Program-made: the position numbers and the translations under genes | Part shown: positions 8,660 to 17,945 of the stretch, in pieces | Numbering within the stretch: position 1 is the first letter of the stretch | Layout: each line of letters begins with the position of its first letter | NCBI RefSeq assembly: GCF_013248905.1 | Contig: NZ_JABRVS010000001.1 | Span: 1,488,001 to 1,552,000, forward strand | Direction of reading: 5' to 3' | DNA length: 64,000 bases | Source of the DNA: Shewanella sp. VB17 | GTDB lineage: Bacteria; Pseudomonadota; Gammaproteobacteria; Enterobacterales; Shewanellaceae | The notes under the pieces: generated by a model | Told to the model about the DNA's origin: nothing | Seen by the model: only the letters and a program-made list of their open reading frames with translations | Database searches by the model: none

Positions 8660-9265
8660 TTAAATTATGTGGTGCTGAACAATGGAACCTGCCGTAACAA
8701 TGAAACCATGATCAACTTGCTCAAGCATATGTACATCATCGGGTTGATTACCGTAAGCGGTTGTGCTGAGCAGGCTCAGTTTATTTAATTGCTCTTTAAC
8801 AGCAATCCACTTAGCGACTCGTGAGCACTCTTGCCCTATGACAATGCCACGTGTTAAGTCGATATGGGTACCAATCACCAAATCCACGTTAAGACCCATT
8901 GCATTGACAATTGAAGCAATGTAAACCTGAGGGGAGGCGGTTGCTACGATAACAAAATTCCCTCTGTTTGTTGCTTCAATCAATCGGTCAATAATGGGCT
9001 GGTTACTTGTCAGTGCCGCCGAAGCCATCTTGCCAGTGACTTGGATGTCGTTAACAGTCATGCCAGTTAGAATTTTCGAATATAGGCATTGCTTTACGGC
9101 TCGACGCAACTTGTAGCCAAATGTGAACGTTAACAGTGATTTGATCACCACAGGAACAGCATTAAGCCAATAGTAAGGGCCTGATAACTGCTTAAATAAA
9201 AAACCTAAGCTATTTTCAAGCACCATGGTTTGGTCGAAATCGAAAATGACGACATGGCGATCCAT
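8660..9265 (-). CDS. HAD-IB family phosphatase in ter cluster
   Basis: 201 residues with motif I DFDQT (10-14), motif II VIVATASPQVY near 105, the lysine-bearing VAKWIAVKEQL near 150 and motif IV YGNQPDDVHML near 170, as in SerB-like HAD-IB hydrolases. The hydrophobic stretch 30-55 (cap region) might touch the membrane. It sits between terB and terD, 12 bp after terB, and is the second HAD enzyme of the cluster. The substrate is unknown. Confidence 0.8.
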   Translation of the reverse strand: MDRHVVIFDFDQTMVLENSLGFLFKQLSGPYYWLNAVPVVIKSLLTFTFGYKLRRAVKQCLYSKILTGMTVNDIQVTGKMASAALTSNQPIIDRLIEATNRGNFVIVATASPQVYIASIVNAMGLNVDLVIGTHIDLTRGIVIGQECSRVAKWIAVKEQLNKLSLLSTTAYGNQPDDVHMLEQVDHGFIVTAGSIVQHHII

Positions 9266-9277
9266 CTTTATCGTACC

Positions 9278-9727
9278 TTAAAGATCAAAATCACCGGCTG
9301 CTACGCCTATTTCAACTGCGATCTTCTTGGCTATCATCTTTTCAGAAGAGTCGAAATCACCATCAGACTCTGCAATGGCAATGATCATTCGCATTAGTGT
9401 GCGACATTGAACATCGTCACCGCGAATGGTATTTAATGCCTCGTAGGCTTTTGTTTGTCCTACATCTGCATCGAATTCAAAGTAACCAAGGTATTCGTTA
9501 AACACCTTAATGACAGCTTCGGTATCGAACACTGACAGGGCTTCATTACTACCAATCATACGCATCATTTTGGATTTTTCTTGTGATGAAATATCCCCAT
9601 CAGCACGGGCGATTAATACAGAGCCTGCAGCCATAGCATTCATAAACTTTTTGTTTTTAAACTGTAACGCCGAGGTTTTTAAATCTTGTGCTGCGTCTTT
9701 TGCACCTTTCCATAATTTATTTAACAT
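9278..9727 (-). CDS. terB: TerB tellurite-resistance/stress protein
   Basis: About 149 residues from the ATG at 9727, which has GAGCAG upstream; a longer reading from 9772 would overlap terZ and lacks family similarity. MLNKLWKGAKDAA, then ARADGDISSQEKSKMM and AIAESDGDFDSSEK, give the two metal-binding all-helical halves of TerB. TerB binds divalent metal, partners TerC at the membrane and scaffolds TerD proteins. Confidence 0.9.
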   Translation of the reverse strand: MLNKLWKGAKDAAQDLKTSALQFKNKKFMNAMAAGSVLIARADGDISSQEKSKMMRMIGSNEALSVFDTEAVIKVFNEYLGYFEFDADVGQTKAYEALNTIRGDDVQCRTLMRMIIAIAESDGDFDSSEKMIAKKIAVEIGVAAGDFDL

Positions 9728-9752
9728 ATACTGCTCGCTTATAAAGAGATGA

Positions 9753-10358
9753 CTAGAGGTATAGCTCTGCAACCGTCTGCAGTGTACCTTTTAATTCGCG
9801 GTCTGCTGTCGGTTCGCCTACAGCGCGGAACTTCCAACCATTGTTATGTCGATACATAATGCCAAGGACCATTGCGACAGAGCCATTAAATTTAGCATCG
9901 TTAGCTATGTTGTAGTTTGCGATAACATTATCTACGCGAGTGGGTGTACCTTCATACAAGCGAATACTGGCAAACGGAATAGTTTTAAAATCGTGGCCCC
10001 CAAAGCTGTTGAGCACAATCGCCACTTTATCTACGGTTGCTGGCAGAGTATTCATTTTGATAGTGATAATTTCATTATCAAGACCATCATCACCATCCAT
10101 GTCACCGGTTCTATCATCACCACTATGTGAAATGGCACCATTGAAGGCTTTCAAATCGCCAAAATATACAACCGCACTGAGTTGCTTATTAGCATCAAAA
10201 GCGCCGACACTTGCGTCAAGGTCTACCGCTTCTTTTTTTACACCACCAAAGAAACCTTTCTTTTCGATAGCTCCCCAGTTAACACCGACACAGACTTCGT
10301 TTAGACCACTGCCATTTTTCTCGAGACTGATCCGCTGTCCTTTCTCTAAACTAATCAT
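9753..10358 (-). CDS. terZ: TerZ/TerX-type TerD-domain protein
   Basis: 201 residues. MISLEKGQRISLEK, the insertion KKGFFGGVKKEAVDLDASV, the acidic HSGDDRTGDMDGDDG loop and MYRHNNGWKFRAVGE match the TerZ/TerX branch, which differs from TerD by the FFGG insert. It is a predicted Ca2+-binding partner in the ter complex. It lies 48 bp after the terC-like gene and 25 bp before the terB start. Confidence 0.85.
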   Translation of the reverse strand: MISLEKGQRISLEKNGSGLNEVCVGVNWGAIEKKGFFGGVKKEAVDLDASVGAFDANKQLSAVVYFGDLKAFNGAISHSGDDRTGDMDGDDGLDNEIITIKMNTLPATVDKVAIVLNSFGGHDFKTIPFASIRLYEGTPTRVDNVIANYNIANDAKFNGSVAMVLGIMYRHNNGWKFRAVGEPTADRELKGTLQTVAELYL

Positions 10359-10406
10359 GTTGTATTCCTTTTTTTTAGTGTGTTAGTCAATTAAATGTTA
10401 TTTCAA

Positions 10407-11438
10407 TTATGCTTCGGAAACTTGATTTTTTACTGCTAAGGAGTGAACAAAAGCCACCGCAATAAACCCTGCACCAATTAAGCCTGTAATGACTTCTGGT
10501 ACATGAATGAATGTTTTCAAAAACATAATAATGGCGAGCGCGATAATGGCGTAGAAAGCGCCATGTTCTAAGTATCGATACTCTTCCAAGGCGTTCTTTT
10601 CCACGAGCATAATCGTTAGGGATCGAACGAACATGGCACCGATACCTAAACCAATTGCAATAATAAATAAGTTGGTTGTGATAGCGAAGGCGCCTATCAC
10701 GCCATCAAAGCTAAATGAAGCATCCAACACTTCAAGATAAAGGAACATACCAAGGCCGCTTTTGGCTACTGCAGTGGTGGCATTGTTTTCTGAACGAGTT
10801 CCTTCATTATTTTCCATCAGTGATGCAATTTTGTGGATCACTGTGAATGTGGCGATACCGCATACGCCAGATAATATAAATGAGTACTGCTCAACCTCAG
10901 ACAAGTAAATTTCAGCAATAAGGAATATTCCCAAGGCCGCCAGTATTTCAGCGGCAAACTTAAATTTTCCTAGATATAAAAGCGGACGTTCGATGGGGCC
11001 GACCCAATGATCATCTTTATCTTGGCTTAAGAAAAAATGTAGGCCGACTAATAATAGGAATGCACCACCAAACCCCATCAGAGAGATATGGGCGCTTTCC
11101 ATTAACATTTTATATTGAGATGGGTCATCTATTGCAATTCTTATGGCTTCCCATGGCGAGACTGCTGCAATGACGGAGACTACGGCGACAGGAAATACAA
11201 TACGCATGCCAAAAACGGCAATGAGGATCCCCCAAGTTAAAAAACGTTTGCGCCAGACCTCGTCCATGTCTCGCAATACTGTTGCGTTAACGACGGCATT
11301 ATCAAATGACAGTGAGATTTCAAGCACTGACAACACGAAAACTAAAAACAAAGCTTCAAAGCCGCCTATGCTGTAACCTGCGACAGCACCTGCGAATGTG
11401 ACTAAAAAACTTCCCTTAAAATACTTCAAACTGTCCAT
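10407..11438 (-). CDS. TerC-like DUF475 integral membrane protein
   Basis: 343 residues with about nine membrane helices. The conserved acidic helix LEISLSFDNAVVNA near residue 40 and its repeat LEVLDASFSFDGVIGAFA near 235 are the metal-binding signatures of the TerC/DUF475 superfamily. It is the first gene of the leftward ter cluster and would provide its membrane anchor. TerC-family proteins are linked to metal (Mn2+) export and membrane stress; which applies here is not known. Confidence 0.85.
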   Translation of the reverse strand: MDSLKYFKGSFLVTFAGAVAGYSIGGFEALFLVFVLSVLEISLSFDNAVVNATVLRDMDEVWRKRFLTWGILIAVFGMRIVFPVAVVSVIAAVSPWEAIRIAIDDPSQYKMLMESAHISLMGFGGAFLLLVGLHFFLSQDKDDHWVGPIERPLLYLGKFKFAAEILAALGIFLIAEIYLSEVEQYSFILSGVCGIATFTVIHKIASLMENNEGTRSENNATTAVAKSGLGMFLYLEVLDASFSFDGVIGAFAITTNLFIIAIGLGIGAMFVRSLTIMLVEKNALEEYRYLEHGAFYAIIALAIIMFLKTFIHVPEVITGLIGAGFIAVAFVHSLAVKNQVSEA

Positions 11439-11805
11439 TTATTATTGCTCCTATATATACTCAAATGGCATGCGGGTTCTGATGCCGTGAGTATCGTTAT
11501 TTTATGGGAAAACATGGCGGTGAATATAACAATTAGTCTTAGATTAACCAAACTTTTTTAAATTAAATTTTGTACATAGTTCTTTTGTTATCAATATGTT
11601 TCTATTCTGGAGTGTGTTATTATTAGCTTGACGATTTGATTATTATTTAGGAGAGAAAAAATAAGCTCAAATTAAGCTCAATAGATCGGTTATCGGCAGG
11701 GTATTTTTCGCCACAACTTTAATATCAAATAAAGATTCGGATAAACAATATAATCAGCCTTCATTCAAAGGCCAATTCATTTGGCGCTATTGCAGTTATC
11801 TTTTT
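11439..11805. other. promoter-side region of the ter cluster
   Basis: This gap lies between the end of the S41 protease gene and the start of the leftward ter cluster. On the minus strand TTGGTT and TATATT are 17 bp apart at about 11530-11558, a weak promoter candidate for the ter genes. Two short overlapping hairpins (GCCTT/AAGGC and GCCAA/TTGGC, about 11758-11785) lie near the protease stop. I see nothing else. Confidence 0.35.
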
Positions 11806-13329
11806 CTACTTACTGAGATTGACGGTATCTATTATCCATTTTTGTAGACCTTTGGTGTTGGTCATGTCTCCTTTAAAAATATATTGAGGGAGGTAACTTT
11901 CATTATTACCTCTGAGCCGTTTTCGATAGACCTTTTGTGCAAGGCTAAACCTTCCTAGTCCACTGTTTAAATTGATGATTCGAATATCCATATAAACGGT
12001 GTCAGCTGAGGTTTCTTCACCTACATGTATTAATCCCGGAATCGATAAACTGAGATCCGCGAAATCTAAACAGGCGCTGCCACAATAACTGTCGGTTAAC
12101 AAAATGGTTTTTCCTTGGTACGAGGGTTTGGTTGTTAATTGCTGGAGATCTCGTGATGGGACAGGTTTAGTTTTTTCATGTGTAATCTCACTTTCCGATT
12201 GAGCTTGTTTGACATATTTCTGATTGTTTTCTAGTGCTTCTTTCATATTAACTTGTGTTTGGATGAAGGATTGGGTTATGTCGCTCTCGCCACCAAACTG
12301 CTGAATTAAACTGTCTTGTATGCTCGATAAATTTGCCAAGTTATCAGGGCTTACTCGCCAAAGAGCATAACTATTATCAGGTGTGAGAGTCGATAATTCT
12401 TCTATGTATTGCTTGCCATAGATAGCCTGAGCAATATCGACCCCCCATTGAGAATTACCTCCTCCATTGCCACGCACATCAAGTACGATCATTTCACTGT
12501 TTCTAAGCTGTTTGATTTGTTCAATGATGTCTTTTAGTGCTGTGGATTCGACTGCGTTGGTATTAAATGTCGGTAAAGTTAACCAGTAATGATGGGGGAG
12601 AAACTCGAGAAGTGTAAACTGACTTGGTAAGACACCAGTGTTTAGCTTATCGGTGAGTTTGGTACTATCAATACTGTTCCAAGTGAGCTCAAAGGAGTGC
12701 GTATTACCATTAAATGTAAAGTCGCAATGATTAGCTTGGCTTCGCTCTCCTATACCATCGTGGATGAGGAGTTTTGGCGCGTAGCGGACTTTTCTAGCAT
12801 TAAGCTTGTTATTGTTAAATCGGTAGCGGAGAAGATCTTCTTGCATGATGTTAGGAGTACTTCGCTTGTCGCAAGAGGTGAGTGTTGCACCAATAGGGGG
12901 TAAGGGAGTGGGCCAGTTTAATTCACGATAAGTGACATTATAGTCATTACCTTGCTTCTTGATCCCAAGACCTGCCCAAGATTGATAACGAGCTTGATAG
13001 TTGAATCTTATCCCAAAATGCCCATCGGCAAATCCTGCTACGTAGTAAATCAAACTGTTCATGGCATCTTGAAGTGATGAGGCTTGAGTCGCTCGTTCAA
13101 GTCCTTCAAGATAACCCTCTTCTAGCCATTTTTGAAAGTAAGGATTCTCATCATCTACAGCTCCTGGATGATTGGCTTTGGTCGTTTGGTAGATTTGTTG
13201 CAGATCTTTGGTTGCTAGTTCTGCCCAAGGGTTATCAGTTAGGTCTGTTGTTATTGAGGGCGGTGTATCGGTGGCGCTCAGTTGAAAACTTATTACTAAG
13301 ACGAGAGGAAGTAAAAAAGGTTTAAACAT
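11806..13329 (-). CDS. S41 family peptidase, exported
   Basis: 507 residues with an N-terminal signal peptide (cleavage near LSATDT, residue 20). The tail-specific protease core is visible as IVLDVRGNGGGNSQWG near residue 285 and LTDSYCGSACLDFADL near 415, where the Ser of GSAC is the predicted nucleophile. There is no clear PDZ domain, so it belongs to the periplasmic or outer-face S41 hydrolases rather than to Prc/CtpA proper. It stands alone. The substrate is unknown. Confidence 0.82.
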   Translation of the reverse strand: MFKPFLLPLVLVISFQLSATDTPPSITTDLTDNPWAELATKDLQQIYQTTKANHPGAVDDENPYFQKWLEEGYLEGLERATQASSLQDAMNSLIYYVAGFADGHFGIRFNYQARYQSWAGLGIKKQGNDYNVTYRELNWPTPLPPIGATLTSCDKRSTPNIMQEDLLRYRFNNNKLNARKVRYAPKLLIHDGIGERSQANHCDFTFNGNTHSFELTWNSIDSTKLTDKLNTGVLPSQFTLLEFLPHHYWLTLPTFNTNAVESTALKDIIEQIKQLRNSEMIVLDVRGNGGGNSQWGVDIAQAIYGKQYIEELSTLTPDNSYALWRVSPDNLANLSSIQDSLIQQFGGESDITQSFIQTQVNMKEALENNQKYVKQAQSESEITHEKTKPVPSRDLQQLTTKPSYQGKTILLTDSYCGSACLDFADLSLSIPGLIHVGEETSADTVYMDIRIINLNSGLGRFSLAQKVYRKRLRGNNESYLPQYIFKGDMTNTKGLQKWIIDTVNLSK

Positions 13330-13803
13330 TTATCAATTTTCCTTTTGAAATATCACTTATTATTGTATTTTTGTGAATCCTTAAGACAAGGACGGGCGTC
13401 AGTTTACGATACTCAAATGGTATAAACCAGTTTATTGAATGTTAGGTGGACTGTCGTACCTTGATATTTATATTCAAAACCTTTACCTGTTGGTGAATTA
13501 TCAGAATTATTGTTAACTCTTAACAAATCAGGTAATCATGGTTTAACATTTTTAAGATAAGCGATTCATATGAGTTCTGCTGAAAACAGTAATTGAGCAA
13601 TTATAAATTGAATGGATTTGATTCGCCATAATTAGGCCTGTCTCTTGGTCTGTTCTCTAACCGCGACATCTCTTTGGTTATCTTAGCTTAGGCGTGATTG
13701 TTTTATCATTCCCATTGAGATCGGGGCCTATTTTTGAAGGAAAATATCGCATAATACTGCTACACTGCCAGCCACTTTATTTAGGCTTATCATGGGTGTT
13801 TTT
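13330..13803. other. divergent intergenic region, S41 peptidase/helicase
   Basis: AT-rich spacer holding promoters for two divergent genes. A TAATAC hexamer near 13752 is a possible -10 for the helicase but no -35 stands at the right distance. No operator or RNA structure is obvious. Confidence 0.35.
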
Positions 13804-15042
13804 ATGTCTTTTTCTTCTCTGAACTTGAGTGCTAAATTAGTCACAGTATTAACGGAGCTAGGTTACTGCTTCCCTACTCAGGTACAGGTCGAAACGATCC
13901 CGGCTATCTTAGCGGGTGACGATGTCATGGTAGGTGCGCAGACTGGGACTGGTAAAACAGCCGCATTTGCGTTGCCTATTTTGCAGCAACTCAGTGAAAA
14001 AATCAGCGTAGATAATGTCGAGACTAAGGTTAGGTTTGTGCAAGCGTTAATACTAACCCCTACTCGTGAGTTAGCACTTCAGGTGCATCAAAGTTTTGTT
14101 CGCTATGGTAAAAGTTCAGATCTTCATAGTGCTATTGTCTATGGAGGTGTGAGTATTGATGCTCAGGCCGCTATTTTACAGGCTGGTGTTGATATCCTTA
14201 TCGCGACACCTGGTCGCTTGCTTGATCACTTAAGGCGCGGATCATTAACACTGAAACAACTTGCCTTTTTGGTGTTCGATGAAGCAGATCGTATGTTGGA
14301 TATGGGCTTTAAGGATGAAATAGATGCGATCCTCAAACAAGTGAATCCTAATAGGCAGACGTTATTGTTTTCTGCGACGTTCGATAAGGGAGTATTTGAT
14401 TTAAGCCATACCTTGCTTAGGGATCCTAAACGCATCGAAGTGGGTAAACGAAATGCCGTTGCTAGCAAGGTCGAGCAACGGGTTTATGTTGTCGATGCCG
14501 AAAGAAAAAGTGAACTAATCTGTCATCTTATGAGGTCTAAAAAATGGCAACAAGTATTGATTTTTATCCGTAAAAAGCAAGGCGTCGATAAGTTAGCTAC
14601 GACTTTGGTTGATGCGGGAGTTAAGGCTGAGGCGTTTCACGGTGATCTTTCCCAGAGTGTCCGTGAAAAAGTGTTGCAGCAGTTTAAGAAAGGTGACATT
14701 CAGGTGCTGGTAGCCACTGATGTTGCGGCGAGAGGATTAGATGTTGAATCATTAGAAGTCGTGGTGAATTATGAACTTCCCTTTATTGCTGAAGATTATG
14801 TTCACCGTATTGGGCGTACTGGTCGAGCAGGGAACTCAGGCATTGCTATCACCTTATACAGCGAAGAAGATGCTTTACTGCTTGAGGAGATTGAGGCAGT
14901 GCTGGATACTCGATTACCACAGCAGTGGTTGGAAGGATTCGAGCCAGATCTGACTCGAAGTTCTATGGACATCAGAAAAACCCGCAAGTCAGCTCAAAAG
15001 CAGCGTGCTAGACGTAGAGCTGTAGGCAGTAGGAAACAATAA
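13804..15042 (+). CDS. DEAD-box ATP-dependent RNA helicase, RhlE type
   Basis: 412 residues from the ATG at 13804, where RhlE-type proteins begin (MSFSSLNLS); an in-frame ATG at 13792 is also possible. All helicase motifs are present: Q motif near residue 25, AQTGTGKT, PTRELA, TPGRLLD, DEAD, SAT, ARGLDV and HRIGRTGR. The tail is basic (KTRKSAQKQRARRRAVG), which aids RNA binding. It would act in ribosome or mRNA remodelling, often in the cold. Monocistronic. Confidence 0.93.
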   Translation: MSFSSLNLSAKLVTVLTELGYCFPTQVQVETIPAILAGDDVMVGAQTGTGKTAAFALPILQQLSEKISVDNVETKVRFVQALILTPTRELALQVHQSFVRYGKSSDLHSAIVYGGVSIDAQAAILQAGVDILIATPGRLLDHLRRGSLTLKQLAFLVFDEADRMLDMGFKDEIDAILKQVNPNRQTLLFSATFDKGVFDLSHTLLRDPKRIEVGKRNAVASKVEQRVYVVDAERKSELICHLMRSKKWQQVLIFIRKKQGVDKLATTLVDAGVKAEAFHGDLSQSVREKVLQQFKKGDIQVLVATDVAARGLDVESLEVVVNYELPFIAEDYVHRIGRTGRAGNSGIAITLYSEEDALLLEEIEAVLDTRLPQQWLEGFEPDLTRSSMDIRKTRKSAQKQRARRRAVGSRKQ

Positions 15043-15650
15043 AATAAGGTTAACGGTATTTGATGCTATCGAGATCTGATGCAACCTAATGTTAAGCCAA
15101 ATGTGTTAACGGATTATAGAATATTCCCGTGTTATTTTGAGCGACGTTGGAGGGAAATTCACTAGCCAATTTGAGTCGTATTGTCGCTATAAAGACAAAG
15201 ATATTCAATATGGGTAAGAATAATGGGCAGGTAATCGACTATTCTGGAATGTGGGTTTTAGTTGGTTCAGTTCGGCAGTAACTTCAAGTAGGGTATTATC
15301 AGGTTTAATGGATTGAGTATAAGGTGTTGGGAGATGAAGCTTAATGGGTTACGTAAAAAGTCCACAGTAATAAAGCGATTGAAATGAGCCCTAGGGCAAG
15401 GTTTGTTGACCCTTTTTACTACGTTGTCACTTCTTGGTGTAGAATCACTAGACGACACAAGTTTACCCTTGTGTAAAAAACAATCATGAAAGATAAAAAG
15501 GTGCTAAAACCTGAGTCTGTTATTAACCAACTTTCATGATGTTTGTCACCTGTCGTTCCAGTACTTTAAATCTCAACGGGTCTAATTCATCACCACTTGC
15601 AACGTTGACTATAAATACGATACCTCTCTTCGCGTAGTTAATTTGAGCCA

Positions 15651-15685
15651 AAACGACCCACTCGGGCGAGGTCGTTTATTTTTTG
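15651..15685 (+). terminator. rho-independent terminator upstream of permease promoter
   Basis: AAACGACC (15651-15658) pairs with GGTCGTTT (15670-15677), and the T-rich ATTTTTTGG follows. No gene ends close upstream, so it may close an unrecognised short transcript in 15.1-15.65 kb or serve as insulation. Confidence 0.65.
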
Positions 15686-15733
15686 GTTATTGAGTTATAA
15701 AGTCTGTTTGAGAATAGATATTGAATAAATCGT

Positions 15734-15799
15734 ATTTACTAAAGTAAATGTCTACTAGTCAGTCATCTGCTTTGTGCTTTTAAAGTATTGCTGTACAAT
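15734..15799 (+). promoter_or_regulatory. promoter of the purine permease with upstream palindrome
   Basis: TTGTGC (15772-15777) and TACAAT (15794-15799) are 16 bp apart. Upstream, ATTTACT-AA-AGTAAAT (15734-15749) is a perfect palindrome in operator position. It does not resemble the PurR box, so the regulator is unknown. Confidence 0.5.
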
Positions 15800-15935
15800 T
15801 CGCCGCCAATAACTGCGCTCCTTGGTTTTTCTGTTAAGTGAAGCCTTCAGCGTAGCGTCACTCTAAATGTGTAGTGATTATTTACAGTGTTTAGGCGACA
15901 GTAGAAACATTGAGTGAACAGTCAGTTTTTTATCC

Positions 15936-15960
15936 GAGCCGTTTAGCGGCTCTTATTTGT
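15936..15960 (+). promoter_or_regulatory. leader hairpin of the permease gene
   Basis: GAGCCG/CGGCTC with a TTTAG loop, followed by TTATTTG, lies 50 bp before the start codon within the long leader. It could be an attenuator, but the T run is weak. The leader lacks the conserved core of known purine riboswitches. Confidence 0.35.
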
Positions 15961-16001
15961 CATGGCCTTCAACATTAAATAGAGGGTAAAAAGGTATTAG
16001 T

Positions 16002-17378
16002 ATGCAGTCTGAACAACACCCCATTAAACGAGAACTTACTTCTAATCAAGAACGAAATTCTATGACATTACTCGATCGTTATTTTACTATTTCAGACAGG
16101 GGTAGTACGGTACGGCGTGAGATGATTGCAGGTTTAACGACTTTCTTAGCGATGGTCTATTCGGTTATTGTTGTGCCTAATATGTTGGGAACTGCAGGGT
16201 TTGATACTGGTGCTGTTTTTATTGCGACTTGTTTAATCGCTGCATTTGGCTCTTTGTTAATGGGACTTTGGGCCAATTTACCGATGGCGATAGGCTGTGC
16301 AATTTCGTTAACAGCTTTTACGGCTTTTAGCATGGTATTAGGGCAGGGGATCTCTATTCCTGTCACTTTGGGTGCTATCTTTTTGATGGGGATTATATTC
16401 ACCTTTATTAGTGTAACCGGAATACGTCAGTGGGTATTAACTAACCTGCCTAAAGGTATTGCCCATGGTACAGGGATTGGCATTGGTTTATTTTTATTGC
16501 TAATTGCAACCAATAGTGTGCAGTTAATCGTGGCTAATGAAGCTGGGTTACCTGTTAAATTGGGTGATATCAATAGTCTTTCTGTTGTTGCGGCTATTAT
16601 AGGTTTAGCCGCCACTATAGGGCTAGAGCGTCGTGGTACACCCGGTGGTATCCTAATAGTCATTATCGCACTCTCAGTATTTGGGTTGATATTCGATCCT
16701 GCGGTTCAATATAAAGGTTTTTTCGCGTGGCCTAATTTAGTGTCAGATCAATCTATGATTGGTCAACTCGATATCATGGGAGCGTTAAATCCTGTAGTAC
16801 TGCCTATTGTATTGGCCTTGGTCATGACGGCTATTTTTGACGCTACAGGTACTATTCGTGCTGTAGCAGGTCAGGCTGATCTACTTGATAATAAAGATAA
16901 TATTATTGGCGGTGGCAAAGCGCTTACTTCTGATTCTGTAAGTAGTATCGTGGCTGGTATTGTTGGTGGTGCTCCGGCTGCTGTGTATATAGAATCTGCA
17001 GCAGGTACAGCTGCTGGTGGTAAAACCGGATTAACGGCGACGATCGTTGGTGTTTTGTTTTTATTGATGATGTTTCTTGCTCCGTTAAGTTATCTAGTGC
17101 CTGCTTACGCGACAGCACCTGCTTTGATGTATGTAGGATTACTGATGCTAAGTAATGTGACTAAGCTTGATTTTGAGGACAAGGTCGATGCGATGGCAGG
17201 GCTGACTTGTGCGGTATTTATTATCTTAAGTTGTAATATTGTCACCGGGATTATGATTGGTTTTACCACCTTGGTAATAGGCCGATTGTGCAGTGGTGAA
17301 TGGCGTCAATTAAAGCCTGGTGTTGTGGCAATAACTTTGGGTTTAGTCGTTTTCTACATGGGGGGCTGGGCGATTTAA
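16002..17378 (+). CDS. NCS2/AzgA family purine permease
   Basis: 458 residues with about 12-13 membrane helices. TTFLAMVYSVIVVPNML at about 47, GLWANLPMAIGCAISLTAF at about 88 and IFDATGTIRAVAGQADLL near 280 are signatures of the AzgA branch (adenine, guanine and hypoxanthine uptake by proton symport). The start at 16002 has AAAAAGG upstream; the ATG at 16062 lacks a site. It has its own promoter and long leader, so purine-dependent control is likely though not shown. The exact base transported is not certain. Confidence 0.85.
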   Translation: MQSEQHPIKRELTSNQERNSMTLLDRYFTISDRGSTVRREMIAGLTTFLAMVYSVIVVPNMLGTAGFDTGAVFIATCLIAAFGSLLMGLWANLPMAIGCAISLTAFTAFSMVLGQGISIPVTLGAIFLMGIIFTFISVTGIRQWVLTNLPKGIAHGTGIGIGLFLLLIATNSVQLIVANEAGLPVKLGDINSLSVVAAIIGLAATIGLERRGTPGGILIVIIALSVFGLIFDPAVQYKGFFAWPNLVSDQSMIGQLDIMGALNPVVLPIVLALVMTAIFDATGTIRAVAGQADLLDNKDNIIGGGKALTSDSVSSIVAGIVGGAPAAVYIESAAGTAAGGKTGLTATIVGVLFLLMMFLAPLSYLVPAYATAPALMYVGLLMLSNVTKLDFEDKVDAMAGLTCAVFIILSCNIVTGIMIGFTTLVIGRLCSGEWRQLKPGVVAITLGLVVFYMGGWAI

Positions 17379-17398
17379 TGATAAATTTTATGTTCATT

Positions 17399-17428
17399 GA
17401 GTGGGGGTCACGGTGACGTGTCCCACTC
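17399..17428. terminator. stem-loop between convergent permease and CBS genes
   Basis: GAGTGGG (from 17399) pairs with CCCACTC (to 17428), with TCACGGTGA inside the loop. It lies in the 63-bp convergent gap, where a bidirectional terminator is expected, although the T run is poor. Confidence 0.45.
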
Positions 17429-17441
17429 TCACATTTATCTG

Positions 17442-17846
17442 TTAACTAGAATAAGCTCGTAATAGATCTTTCCAAGTGATAATACCCACTAGTTTTCCTT
17501 GTTGTAATACTGGTAGTGAGCCTATCCCATGTTTGACTAATAGCTGGCTCGCATCTTTGATTGTTTTGTTGTCTGCTATGGTGATGGGGTTTCGAGTCAT
17601 CACTTGATGGGCACGTTTTAGTAGGGTATCAGTATCTCGTTCCGTCTCATTGATGTTACCAATGTTTGGGCTTAACGCGCGTAAAAAATCTCGCTCTGAG
17701 AGGACACCTTGCAGTTCATTATCTTCGACAACTAACAGGTGATGGAAAGGGGCGTTATCAAATATTTCTTTAGCGATATCGAGTCTATCATCCATTTCGA
17801 TAGTGACTATTCTGCTGGTCATAATTTCTGATACTTTTATATCCAT
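17442..17846 (-). CDS. two-CBS-domain protein
   Basis: 134 residues made of two CBS domains (about 1-60 and 78-134): VSEIMTSRIVTIEMDD with GVLSERDFLRA, then VMTRNPITIADNKTIKDA with GSLPVLQQGKLVGIITWKDLL. Such stand-alone pairs bind adenosyl nucleotides and regulate partner proteins. It has no partner domain and no obvious operon; the upstream sensor kinase gene ends 100 bp away. Confidence 0.88.
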   Translation of the reverse strand: MDIKVSEIMTSRIVTIEMDDRLDIAKEIFDNAPFHHLLVVEDNELQGVLSERDFLRALSPNIGNINETERDTDTLLKRAHQVMTRNPITIADNKTIKDASQLLVKHGIGSLPVLQQGKLVGIITWKDLLRAYSS

Positions 17847-17945
17847 AATTGCACTTCCGTATTTACCTATTCAGATAGGAATGAAGCCTAATGGTGTATG
17901 ATGTCAACTGGCAATAACACTTCGTAGATAAGCTTGAACATTCAA

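Larger units (their letters stand above)
15043..16001. other. 959-bp intergenic region upstream of azgA-type permease
   Basis: The first 600 bp hold no convincing gene. A 17-codon ATG frame at 15486-15539 has no ribosome-binding site. A rho-independent terminator-like hairpin lies at 15651-15685, followed by a palindrome, a promoter and a roughly 195-nt leader for the permease gene, listed separately. Confidence 0.6.

Noticed and set aside
15458..15477. ACACAAG/CTTGTGT hairpin followed by a run of A
   Set aside because: As a plus-strand terminator it would need T after the stem; on the minus strand the T run comes before the stem, so it fits neither direction.
15486..15539. 17-codon ATG frame (MKDKKVLKPESVINQLS)
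   Set aside because: No ribosome-binding site, and its two ends form a CATGAAAG/CTTTCATG inverted pair that better explains the sequence.
15936..15960. Purine riboswitch before the permease
   Set aside because: The conserved purine-aptamer loop sequences are not found in the leader; only generic hairpins are present.
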